Below, piece by piece: positions 27,203-37,500 of a stretch of 64,000 nt of DNA (its first letter is position 1; every line of letters starts with the position of its first letter). The stretch lies in assembly GCF_910592395.1 (NCBI RefSeq), contig NC_088309.1, positions 560,501-624,500 of the forward strand. Direction: 5' to 3'. Below the pieces are notes generated by a model. The model worked only from the letters and a program-made list of their open reading frames with translations. It did not search any database and was not told the origin of the DNA. A program made the position numbers and the translations under genes. Source of the stretch: Lineus longissimus (lineage: Eukaryota > Nemertea > Pilidiophora > Heteronemertea > Lineidae).

Positions 27203-27337
27203 ACGATTTCACTACGATGTTTGACAATAAGGAGCAGTGCGCGAGATATGCTAATGAGCAGACTTCCCTCGCTTGAGTTTCTGAAGAATGTTCCATATCG
27301 CGCTAAGCTCATCACTGCTGGTTATGACAGGCGTGCA
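27203..27337 (+). repeat. 135-bp duplicated segment, copy 1
   Basis: It aligns without gaps to 28756-28890, with about 8 mismatches (94% identity), starting at ACGATTTCACTACGATG and ending GACAGGCGTGCA. One frame stays open in both copies and gives a shared peptide including SRLPSLEF and KNVPYRAKL. Flanks do not match, so the duplicated unit is short. Origin unknown. Confidence 0.8.
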
Positions 27338-28755
27338 GCGGTAGGTATCTGCTCCCCAACTTCCACCCTAATACGGTACAATAAGTTACCATTTGATGAG
27401 AATGGGACAATGCCCTCACTGTGTATGGAGTCATGGGGATAAGAAGACATTATTCATTAGTGTTGGTACAAGTGATTTTGCCCAAAAAGCATGCGCATTC
27501 AAAAAACAAAATATGCAAGGTATCACGTACATGACCATGACGACGTGCAGAAAGTGCACTGGCCAGTGCATACCCTATGGCTATGTATAGTAAACATGGT
27601 AAACATGAACAACATCATTATTCATCGGCAGTTCATTTTACTCCGAGCTTTTCCTGAAACTAATTGCCATGATGATTAGGCCTACCATGTACCATGACCA
27701 ATAACGGCACTAGATCATGTAGATGTCAACAAGTTCACATGAACCGTATAATCCCGCATAATCCCGCATGGCGCATGTGGGGCATGCGTCTAAACCAAAG
27801 CCCCAAAATCACTTGTTTTGGTCTATTTCACTTGTGTTTCCCCCGTCTCCCAGTCCATAATACATTTACAGTTTACAATCCCCGATCATGGCCCAACAAA
27901 AGGTCATCGGTTGACTAAAGCCAAGGAACACAACTGTTCAATGGATTTATAGTTGAATACGATCAAACTACGTCTTTTCAATCGTGGATTGTAAATTTAA
28001 CCCCATGGGCCTAGGGAAGGCCCTATAACAATACTTTCGACACAGTTATTATCTCCGCTGCCTTCACCATGTTACACACAGTGCTCACTGCTGATTCTAA
28101 AATGCGCCACCTAGTCAATTGCACTATCGTCATCACCTCATCATACTTCATTGACATTACAGGCACACATTGACATAGACCACTGTTGCAATCAACGACA
28201 CAGTCGCTATCCAAGTAGCATTATAGAGGTAATTATCATTATCATACCTCATTAGCATGTGAACCAATCGCGTCGCGTCCTTTGCGATCACGGCAAAGCC
28301 TCATGGAATAATGTCTTTCAACGTTGAATAATTTTTCATATTCCATGCCTACAACTTCAATTTCTTCATAATCCATGGCTAGAAGTTCAATACTAATATA
28401 ATATCCAAGATAAAGTTACAAGAAGTAGTCAATAGGGGTCTCTCACCTCTCACTGTATGTCCACACTATTCACGCTTGTACGAGGAATACATTCAATGCT
28501 GAATCTAACAACACCCAGTGCCCTTACTCTGTATATTAGTCACTGGAAGATGGCCCATTTCACTCCTTGCTTCTACTTCACCTATAGTCTCATTGCAAAC
28601 GCCTCAGTTCTATGATATCACATTCACTTTCAGCTGTCATGCAACGCAACAACTGTGCTATCTGCCATCGCACATCAACGAAGAAGTGCAGCCGCCCACA
28701 TTCCACCTCACGTCTGTCCGACCAGCTGCAATCCTCGAGGACGCCCCACTGTACC

Positions 28756-28890
28756 ACGATTTCACTACGATGTTTGACAAGAAGGAGCAGTGCGCGAGAT
28801 AGGCTAATGAGCAGACTTCCCTCGCTTGAGTTTCAGAAGAATGTTCCATATCGCGCTAAGCTGACCACTGCTGACCATGACAGGCGTGCA
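28756..28890 (+). repeat. 135-bp duplicated segment, copy 2
   Basis: Second copy of the segment at 27203-27337, same orientation, 1.55 kb downstream. A preceding open stretch (28518-28755) runs into it in a different frame and stops inside it at CGAGATAG, where copy 1 has TAT instead of TAG. No known family was recognised in either frame. Confidence 0.8.
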
Positions 28891-29045
28891 TTGGACTGGT
28901 ACAGGTTGGAACTGAACATTGAATATGCTGGTGGTGACGCTTTCTGATGAGAAGTTGGTCGTGACTGATGCAGTATCCTTGGACTTGTCCACAGCATCGT
29001 TCAATCATTGCTCTCTGAGCTGCCTTGATTCTGCCTTGATTCTGT

Positions 29046-29108
29046 ACCCAAATACTTAGACCAAATGCCTGTTGACTGTGCTTTAAGAGAGACTGGCGCC
29101 ATACCTAG
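29046..29108 (+). repeat. 63-bp direct repeat, copy A
   Basis: It matches 29403-29465 with two mismatches. Copy A lacks the inverted continuation that turns copy B into a palindrome. Confidence 0.85.
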
Positions 29109-29402
29109 AGATATGACTGACCCGTATTGGCAAATTTGTATGACTGTATCTTGCCTACCTAGCTGCTGCCTATAGTCTCCCTTTAACTGCGGAACACTTC
29201 AAAGTCGATAAAATGCCATGTTCCACCTTTTAATGTGTTCAGACTGCCATTTTCAAAATAATCAAGTCAGGACACTGCCTTCTAGTCTCATAATAAATTT
29301 GCTTTCCTCAATATATAATAACATTTCTTCTTCTTCAATGCTTTCATCATTCCAAACTTCTCCTCCTCTGACTTTTACAGGGGTACAGTCCTGGCAATCA
29401 AA

Positions 29403-29465
29403 ACCCAAATACTGAGACCAAATGCCTGTTGACTGTGCTTTAAGAGAGACTGGCGCCATGCCTAG
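29403..29465 (+). repeat. 63-bp direct repeat, copy B (feeds into palindrome)
   Basis: Copy B of the repeat at 29046-29108. Its right half is the left arm of the 25-bp palindrome at 29427-29488. This suggests one template was copied once directly and once in inverted orientation. Confidence 0.85.
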
Positions 29466-29488
29466 TCTCTCTTAAAGCACAGTCAACA
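29427..29488. repeat. Perfect inverted repeat, 25-bp arms, 12-base spacer
   Basis: The left arm 29427-29451 starts TGTTGACTGTGCTTTAAGAG; the right arm 29464-29488 is its exact reverse complement. The spacer is GGCGCCATGCCT. Perfect arms in otherwise degenerate DNA indicate recent formation, or a mobile-element terminus. Confidence 0.9.
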
Positions 29489-31294
29489 GACACCAACCCC
29501 CTCAGACTCAGAAACCACAAACGCCCAACCCTTCCTGCTACCCTAATACTTCTGGATGAATGGTTTCACTTGAATGATTGGTATAGTCTTCTAGTCTCTC
29601 AACCTGTGCTCTGAATAAGATTCAATACAAAGGCCACATCTACAAGAGCATGCAGCTGTCGTCTCCTTCATAGTTAACAACTTCCTCTTCGATATCCAGT
29701 ATTCCAGTCTGACGTGTGATGGCACGAACTGCACACCAAAATACTGGTTCAAATGAATGTCGATATCGCGAATGATGATCTTTAAAGCTGAAAACAAAAG
29801 AATAAGGTCTTGAACATCTTGTAATGAAGTGGTGAAGTTGGTCGAATGCAATCTTCACAATAAATAAACTGCACCCAACAAGACATACACTTGCATACTC
29901 TTAGATACGATTGGTAGTCTTGATAATTTTCTAGTTTTGTACCGAAACCCATTTTAGTTGTACATGTACGTATTAAAGTAAAGATCAGTTGTCCTGAAAA
30001 CCATTTTACTTGGTGAGTTTTCAAGTATTCCTATGTCTATCTCCAAAACTGATTACCATGAAGAGAGAGGTAAGCTAGTTGGAAATCCATGCGTGTGAAA
30101 TAAATCTCCCTATTTTCAGTTTCTCAGGGATGTTACACCCAATGGTAGATATCATAATGAGCCTCTCCCCTATGGATTGGAACATGCTTGCAACCTCTGA
30201 AGTGTCTCACTAGCAGAGCCAGATACACAGCATTCTACCAGGATTTTCCGCTTACCCTATTCAAGGTTACAGGGGACGAGGTTTGGAGTAAACTATTGTA
30301 AAAGTGCATTGTACATGTTGACCTGAACACATAACATGGCGATTTGGCATGTGATTTCATGATAAGCAGATCGAAGCCAAGTGTGGTGAATTTCTCAGAC
30401 ATGCTGTACATCTTTGATGCCATGAGTGGTCTTTGCAGTTTTTGGTTGTGAGATTAAATTGATGCCAAAATCTTTGTAATAGGAGTTTGTACATAAAGGT
30501 TGACCCCAAGTTGTGTACATTTTACCCTTGCACACATACATTATTGAATAAGGTGTATTCCATACAACTTAATGTAAGTTATTTTTCGTAGCTAGTCAAT
30601 GACTAATGTATGCTAGCTGATGATAAATAAATGTCTATTCTAAGTAAAGATAGCCTTTGCTTCCGACTCTACTCTTGCCATGAAGAAGTCGTGCTGTGGA
30701 GAAGCCCTTTGTCTGGCTGTAACAAGCAGGTCCAGTGTTGTCCAACCATATGGGGAGACACACAAGCAGACCGAAGTGGATCTGTGAGCTGGACAATGTC
30801 GCCAATAGGGCGAGAGAATCAGTCACAACCAGCAGTCCTGTGTTGCCAACATGGTGAGAGAGACATTCACAACCAGATTAGAATTTGACCTGGTCACCCA
30901 ACTCCGTTCCAGACACAGCGAGAGCTGTGCTGGCAAGACAAGGAGCGGCCAGGTCTGATTCGGTTTGGTTGTATCTGTTTTATCTCTTTTACTGTGTCAA
31001 CAACCAATTCAATCTGGTTGGTGTTTCACTGTGTTGAAGTGGTGGGGCAGCCAGGCTCATTGCTGGTGCTGTCTGCTCAGTCCCAGTATGTTGGCCCCAT
31101 TTGGCAGGCTGTATGTCTATAGCTTGTCATCTGCAGTCGTACAGTGCAGGTGTACTGGCTTCCTGGCTGGCGGAGACTCCAGAGTCTATCTACAGACACA
31201 ACTGATCATTCCAGTTTATACCTGACAAGAAGCTTCATGGACACAGAAAGAAAATAACCTGAGCATTTTATCCATTTCATGGTCAAGTAAATGT

Positions 31295-31300
31295 TTTATT
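31295..31300 (-). terminator. Candidate PIGL polyadenylation signal
   Basis: TTTATT on the plus strand reads AATAAA on the minus strand, about 465 bp beyond the PIGL stop codon. It is the best canonical signal found downstream of PIGL. No transcript evidence is available. Confidence 0.4.
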
Positions 31301-31763
31301 ATAAATTCCAAGGAGCAGACTACTGTCCACCCAAGGCTTTGAATACGTACAAGCACTCAGTTTTTCCTGAAATGACAAATATGGTTGAAACTGAGATATG
31401 TTACCCTATACAATCTTCAAGGTCAGAAGGGAACAGCCTATGGATAAGCAGCTTAATGCATTTCTTAGTTGAGGCAACCAAGAGTGGCCCAACTGGCTGC
31501 TTATCATCAGTGCAGAATTGAAATAAACCCTTAATGATTCCTCACAACCTCACAGAGAGGTAAACCAACCCAAAGACTGATCACTGAGGCACTCCTCTCA
31601 TCACTCAGATACTCCCATCCACTCAAGTGTCCATCTTTCAGGGCACAAATAGAACCTTTGCAATACTTTTCCCTGCCTGGTAGTCTCTGTAGACCAAGGC
31701 GCTCTCCTGCCTCTGTTCGTGGATATCACCAGCCAGATATAACTCTCAATGTCATCAACAGTT

Positions 31764-33821
31764 CTAAGACTTGTTTGGTGGATGGTGTCTTGGTCTTTCT
31801 AGTGATAACGGCTTCAAGGTATTGATCACCATGTACCCCGAGAAAATGATATAGAGCATCCTAAACCAGGTGAGCTGACTCCAATGGGCTTGCATTGCTT
31901 TCTGAAGTAAACAAAGAAGAATCTGGTTACTCAAGTGAGTTTCCATGAAAATGGTTGGATATGGTGTCCCTCGGCCTTAAGATTGCCGAGAAGATGTACA
32001 CCTGTTCTTCTGTGTTCAGCTGGTTTACAGCTTGCACATAGTTCTTAGGAAGCCAAAATGGAAAACCTATCAACCTACCTGCCCTCTTATGACATTTTCC
32101 CAGTCCGATATGAACACAAATTTGAAGCCTGACGTCAGGAGGCTGATTGGCAGATCTAAAACAGATATATACTTCCGCAGGATATTCGTGGTCTTCAGAC
32201 AGTAGAATTCCACCCCTGGAATGGAAGCAAAGTGTTAACTCTGACTCGGAGGTTCATGTGGGTCAGTACTGGAATACTGAAGGTACAACAGAAAGAGGCC
32301 TCATAAAAGCATAACTTCAGTTAAAATCACAGTCTGTAAAAAGCAGATGAATAACAAGCTCACCTCCTGAATGGATACCATAAATGTGAGAGAAATTTGA
32401 GGGATACATACCTTGAGGCAAATTGTCCTGGAACAAACATCGCCTGCAATAAAACAAAGTTGGAGGTAAGTGGTATGACCTGGGTTATTTACCCTCCCAC
32501 TGAGACTTTTAGACCTCCTCCACTTCTCATCATTATTATCTTTATTATTATTATTATTATGTTTCTTCAAAACAGACTTTGGTGACTTGGTATCATTCAT
32601 ACATACATAGTGAAAAAAGTATATCTTACCAAAAAGCTCTATGTGTAGCCTTATGATTCATGTGTCCACTGACCCCACTTTCATCAAATGTGATTATCTG
32701 CAATAAAAAGGGGAAAATCACACCTACATTTTTCATCTTTAAGTTGGCATGACCCCACAGCCATGAGAATGCATTCAATGAAGAGGTACAGGTAACTGCA
32801 AGGCGATCAACACGGAGACATTTCCAGCTGAACATCATACTAATGGGTCATCCATAACCCACACTTATCAAGACATTGTCCTTTTTGATGTAGCACTTTG
32901 AGCCAGATCAGTCGGGACAAAGTGCTATATAAATTCCATTATTTATTAGGGTAGATCTGGGACCAACTTGCTGCACTGCTATCCAGAATGACAATTCAAG
33001 AAGCTGAAAGAAACTTACTGTATTGATATCTAACTTTGTCACATAATCATAAGCATAGAAACATATTCTCTCAGGATCCCAGTTCACTTTTGGATCATCT
33101 GGTAATGCTCTGTAAAAATGAGGAGAAGATTAAAAAGTTAATGTACGGGTTACTCATGCAAGCGCTTTTCCACAGAGCAATTGGCCACAATCTTCCTGGG
33201 ATGTTGAAGGAGAAACAAATAACCTCATCGTCTCATCACTTTTCAAATTTCAAACCATATGATCTTTGATAAGGACAAACTCACCACCTCAATAACACCT
33301 CACAGACAACTTATTGACAAAACAACTTACTTATCATCCACAATAAAGACATGCTCCTCTGGAATACCTAAAACTTCGCAGCTTCTAATGAGCTCCACTC
33401 TCCTTGTCTCCCCTTGGCCATAGAAGTCACCTGCAACAGAAAGGATATCTTCTTTTCGGTGCTGAACCTGAACCTGCTGAATTCATGAATTGTCATCTCA
33501 TCCGTCATCAGGTTCATCAGGGCAAGGCAATAGTGCCAACATCAGCTACGGACGATAAAGTCTCATGTTCGTGTCACTATCTTTTCTGATCTTACCTGTC
33601 GACAAACACAGCAAGAAAACTTTGTGTCCAGCAGATGTCAGGTGAAGAATGGTTGGGCTGAAGAACATGCATTCATCATCAGGATGAGCAGTCACTAATA
33701 ACACCTTCCTTTTCCAGCCTACTCTTGAAAAGCGACTCACATGGACAGGGTTCTTGCTTATGAACAAGTACAGTGCAATGCAGAAAAGGCCATAAAGACC
33801 AAAAAGAAGTTCTAACATCAT
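31764..33821 (-). CDS. PIGL: PIGL, GlcNAc-phosphatidylinositol de-N-acetylase
   Basis: PIGL removes the acetyl group from GlcNAc-PI, the second step of GPI-anchor synthesis, on the cytosolic face of the ER. Exons (transcript order): 33596-33821, 33331-33430, 33019-33109, 32630-32697, 32412-32443, 32079-32215, 31764-31901. All phases agree and the product is 263 aa; human PIGL is 252. An N-terminal membrane helix (residues about 4-22) is followed by the metal-binding AHPDDE motif (H46, D48, D49) and the second metal motif VSGHMNH (H151, H154). Later blocks KTTNILRKYISVLDLP and WFRMLYIIFSGYMVINTL match the family C-terminus. It faces CFAP251 head to head across 776 bp. One exon is only 32 bp (32412-32443) and is supported by exact phase and by LFQDNLPQG. 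Confidence 0.96.
32520..32561. repeat. Trinucleotide (ATT)n microsatellite in PIGL intron
   Basis: A run of ATT/TTA units lies in the intron between exons 32412-32443 and 32630-32697. It is short and of no evident function. Confidence 0.7.
32866..32950 (+). repeat. 3' tail of a SINE/LINE-type retroelement
   Basis: The stretch reads GTAGCACTTTGAGCC, then AAAGTGCTATATAAATTCC, then ATTATTTATTA. Such a CTTTG...GCTATATAAAT tail with an ATT-rich end is common at the 3' end of tRNA-derived SINEs and their partner LINEs in invertebrates and fish. No 5' head was identified, so this is probably a truncated insertion in a PIGL intron. Confidence 0.55.
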
Positions 33822-33910
33822 CTCCTCTGAAAGTGTCCCTTGGGAAACCCCATGTGCAACTTGGCCTATTTCGATTGAATCTCATCACCGGCCCCATCTG
33901 ATTCAAATTG

Positions 33911-33940
33911 ATTTATTACACTAAAAATAGTGTAATAAAT
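33911..33940. repeat. Perfect palindrome in PIGL/CFAP251 promoter
   Basis: ATTTATTACACTA and its reverse complement flank an AAAA spacer. The palindrome is bracketed by near-identical direct repeats of GGCCCCATCTGAT (about 33889-33902 and 33947-33960), as if a short inverted-repeat sequence had been inserted between duplicated target bases. Confidence 0.8.
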
Positions 33941-33959
33941 TACACTGGCCCCCATCTGA

Positions 33960-33967
33960 TGACGTCA
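33960..33967. promoter_or_regulatory. CRE (TGACGTCA)
   Basis: A full palindromic cAMP-response element, the CREB/ATF binding consensus, lies 139 bp upstream of the PIGL start codon. Position in a divergent promoter makes function plausible but unproven. Confidence 0.5.
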
Positions 33968-34202
33968 TTAGGAGGATTTCCATCATATAAAAAGCCAAAG
34001 AACTAGTCTAGTCGCAATCGGCGGAGGCTAAATTCACAAATTAAAAAGTTTATCGAGCAACTCAGCAGATTATGAAAGTTAAGCTGAAAACTTCTGATGG
34101 CTATTTATTTTTTTCACATATATAATTTTGAGCAAATGCAGTTTAGCGACATCAAGAGCCCAAATATGGTATTTGACGCATGCGCAATTTCATGTAAACA
34201 AA

Positions 34203-34216
34203 GTTTCCCTGGCGAC
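34203..34216. promoter_or_regulatory. RFX X-box-like site
   Basis: GTTTCCCTGGCGAC fits the two-half-site pattern GTNNCC-(2)-GGNNAC bound by RFX factors, the main regulators of ciliary genes in animals. It lies about 380 bp upstream of the start codon of the ciliary gene CFAP251. The match is imperfect (CT centre, GGCGAC rather than GGCAAC). Confidence 0.5.
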
Positions 34217-34597
34217 TGGACTCTTTTCATTGCATTTTCACATGCTTCACAATGTCAAGTATGTTTCTCATGTAAAAGCAACCGATTTTGATTATAAATA
34301 CCAATCAACTCTTTTATTCTATGATATACTTGCTGGTTTACTAGTGTATGACCGTAGGCATTTTTTTTGGTTCAGGTTTCTAACGTAAATAACATCGAAA
34401 AAAACTTTACCCAAAAAAAACTGTGCAGTCTGTCCAGGCCTAGTGTCTGTACTGTAGTGTTACTGTACGTTAGTGTGATGATAAATAGGATCACTAACAG
34501 CCGATGGCGATGACAAGATATACTTAGGCCCCTTCATGTAATGGCATTGATTAGCTAATTTAAGTTTTATGACTTATATTTTGTAGCTAATGGTGAA

Positions 34598-37500
34598 ATG
34601 GATAACACCGGCACGAACGGGATGGCTGATGAAGCTGACATTGACAAGCCAAATGAAGACACTGAGCAAAATGATGTGGCTGAATCCGCCAGTGAAGCGC
34701 AGGCAGATGGAGAATTAGGTCAACAAGAAGTCGAAGGTGAAGTTGAAGAGGCAGCTGTTGAAGAGACCAAATCAGCAGAAGATGCACCAGCCTCAGAACA
34801 GGGAGGAGAACAGATGGCTGCAGGGGAGGATGTTGCGGCTGAATTCCAAGATGCAGACACTGACGCTATTGAACCAACATCCCAATCACAAAGTCCAAAG
34901 GTTTCTGCACCTCCAAGTCCAAAGGGTTCTGCACCTCCAAGTCCAAAGGGTTCCGCACCTCCAAGTCCAAAGGGTTCTGCACCTCCAAGTCCAAAGGGTT
35001 CTGCACCTCCAAGTCCAAAGGGTTCCGCACCTCCAAGTCCAAAGGGTTCTGCACCTCCAAGTCCAAAGGGTTCCGCACCTCCAAGTCCAAAGGGTTCCGC
35101 AACCCCTGCCGGAAGTGGCAAAGGATCTCCTCTGCAGAGAACACCAAGTCCACAGCAAGCTGAAGATAGTGAGGGTTCTCCTAAAGGAACACCAGCACCT
35201 GGAAGTGGCATGGTATCACCTGTTGTGGCTTTAACATCCCAGGTGCTGGCTGAGGCCACGCGAGAAGCAGCTGAGGAAATGGTTGAGCCTGCTGAGGGCA
35301 GTCCAGTTCCAACAGAACATTCAGTGGAAGACAAGGCTGATCAGACGGTTGAGGAACTGGAAACTGAGGAAGCTACTGAACAGGGTACTCAAACAGTCCA
35401 AGAAGCACCACCATCTCAGAAAGGAACACCACCTCCCCAGGACATGACTGAGGAAGTCTCTCAGACACCAAAGAGGACTCCAACACCACAAGGTTCCCAG
35501 GAAGCCAGGACTACAACACCTCAACAAACTGGTTCAAATCACGGGTCACCTTCTTCTAGACAGGGGTCACATAGATCTACAAGGAAGACACCAACCCCGG
35601 GGACACCTCCGGGTGGGCACACTCCACAGAGGACACTAACACCCCAAGCAAGCAAACCATCAACACCTCAAAAAGAAAGGACCCCAACCCCTGGCCAAGC
35701 AAATACACCAAGTGATGTCCCTCCAAATACTGCTGCAGAAGAAAGAAGGGTTCCCACAGCTCCTCCTGCTCCAGAACTAGCTCAAGAAGAGGCCACTCCA
35801 GAAAAGCCATCAAATCCGTTGGTAAGGATGTGTTGAACTGTTTTCTAAGGCATCACAAGCAAGTGAAATGTACTTTAGGCAAACAACCCTGTTGACCATT
35901 GTTAAGATTGTGTATGAATCATGGATTAAATTGTGGTGGCCAGAGGGGCGTGTTAGAAAAACTTACAAATGAACTGTCTGGCAAGTAGGTTGAGACAGGC
36001 TTTACGTTGAATTATATCTATTATGGTAGTCGAGTGTCTGCTTGAGTTTATTGTGGTGGGGTGTGCTCCACAGCAGATGACCGGAGGCACAACTATTTAC
36101 ACCCATGTCATTGATTATTGTTCTTTAAAATGTGCCTTTATGATGAGTTTATGTATATCTCCAGAGTCTGGTTTGGTCCTTTGGAATGAACCGCCACATT
36201 CCCGTTTTGAATATGACCGACGGCAACAGAAAGATGATCATGTACGCCAATGCACACACGGGAATCCTCTATGATATCGAGAAAAATACACAGAAGTTAC
36301 TTCAAGGCCATGTAAGTCATGTTGAGTAGTATTGGTTGTATGAACACTGACCATTTCTATCCAGCCTCGCCTTGCAACCAGACAAAGATACAACACACTC
36401 AGATTCAGAGACAAGTCTTGCCAGATCCATTGTGACCTTTCTCATCCATGAAAGCCTGTTTGATACATTCGGGTAACCAGTTAGTCATGTTTTGGGGCAA
36501 TCTTCTTTTCTGACTCGGTGATGGCAGTTGGTTCATTCTTGATTCACTTCAGATTTATTTGGTTTTCACTTTTCCAGTCGAATGCTATCACGTGTACCTG
36601 CGTGAGCCAGGATAAGAGATGGGTTGTGACGGCTGATAAAGGACAAGACAACACTGCGATTATTTGGGACTCTAATACAGGGTAAGTTTGATCTATTGGC
36701 CACATTCTCCGACCTTGGTTTGATCAACTTGTTTGTAAAGAGACAAATCAGGTTCTAATCTATCCTTTTACATGGACATAATACAGCCATATCCCTGTGA
36801 TTGTAAAGCAAAGGTGTGTTTCTCTCTCTAATTCAGGTTTCCCGTTCGAACAATCTTTGAACCTCACAAGGAAGGAACTGCTGCCATTGCTATAACACCA
36901 AATGCCAAGTACCTTGCTACACTGAGTGCTGGAGCGACACAAGTGCTTGCCATCTGGGACTGGACGACTGGTGATGATAATCCTGTGTGTACTGCACAAC
37001 TCAAACCCTCATACGGAGTGCAGAACTATATCTTATTCAATCCCGAAGATACCACACAATTGGTCACAAACAGCGATTCTCAAGTTATCTTCTACTCCTG
37101 GGTGAGTGTTCTTTCAATCTCGATGAAAAGACAATATTTTGTGCTGCATTGTACATTTTGCGCCGTCTTGAGCCATGTCATTTGAACAGATGATTTATGT
37201 CCTTACCAATCAACAATCAACATAAGCAGGAGGAGGAATGTTAATAAACGTCAATGATCCCTCCGTCTAATACCTCTCAGCATTATCTGATATGGTTGTG
37301 AGACAGGTGTTTTAGTATTTCTGTTTTTCTTTCCAGAAAAATGAAAAGATGCAGTACTTTGCACCACCTCTGTCTGACCGTGATTTCAACAAACCTGTTG
37401 GAAAGTACAGTCAAACCATTTACCAGCGAAACAGCAGCCGTGCATTGACTGCCACCTCCATTGGTAACCTTGTGGTTTGGGACAGTAACAAACCATTGAC

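Larger units (their letters stand above)
25516..31290. other. Intergenic region between convergent MED13 and PIGL
   Basis: No gene with family resemblance was found in these 5.8 kb. The region holds a G-run at 26154-26166, a hairpin at 27171-27195, a 135-bp duplicated segment (27203-27337 and 28756-28890), a 63-bp direct repeat (29046 and 29403) and a 25-bp-arm palindrome (29427-29488). The composition changes and short repeats suggest accumulated fragments of non-autonomous mobile elements. Open frames around 27221-27442 and 28518-28947 are discussed separately. Confidence 0.6.
33822..34597. promoter_or_regulatory. Divergent PIGL / CFAP251 promoter
   Basis: The two start codons are 776 bp apart in head-to-head orientation. 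The interval holds a perfect 13-bp-arm palindrome (33911-33940), a consensus CRE TGACGTCA (33960-33967) and an X-box-like site (34203-34216). A likely splice acceptor, TTTTGTAG, ends at 34586, so CFAP251 probably has a non-coding first exon further upstream. An out-of-frame ATG at 34590 precedes the CFAP251 start. Confidence 0.65.

Noticed and set aside
27203-28890. LTR retrotransposon with 135-bp LTRs
   Set aside because: No TG...CA ends, primer-binding site, polypurine tract, target duplication or reverse-transcriptase motifs were seen. Reported only as a duplicated segment.
28518-28947. Possible coding exon(s) in the MED13-PIGL gap
   Set aside because: Open for about 90 codons in two frames but with no recognised domain, no consistent splice sites, and overlapping a duplicated repeat segment.
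34720-35334. 204-aa open frame on the minus strand inside CFAP251 exon 1
   Set aside because: It is the antisense shadow of the repetitive SPKGSAPP coding region. Period 24 keeps both strands open.
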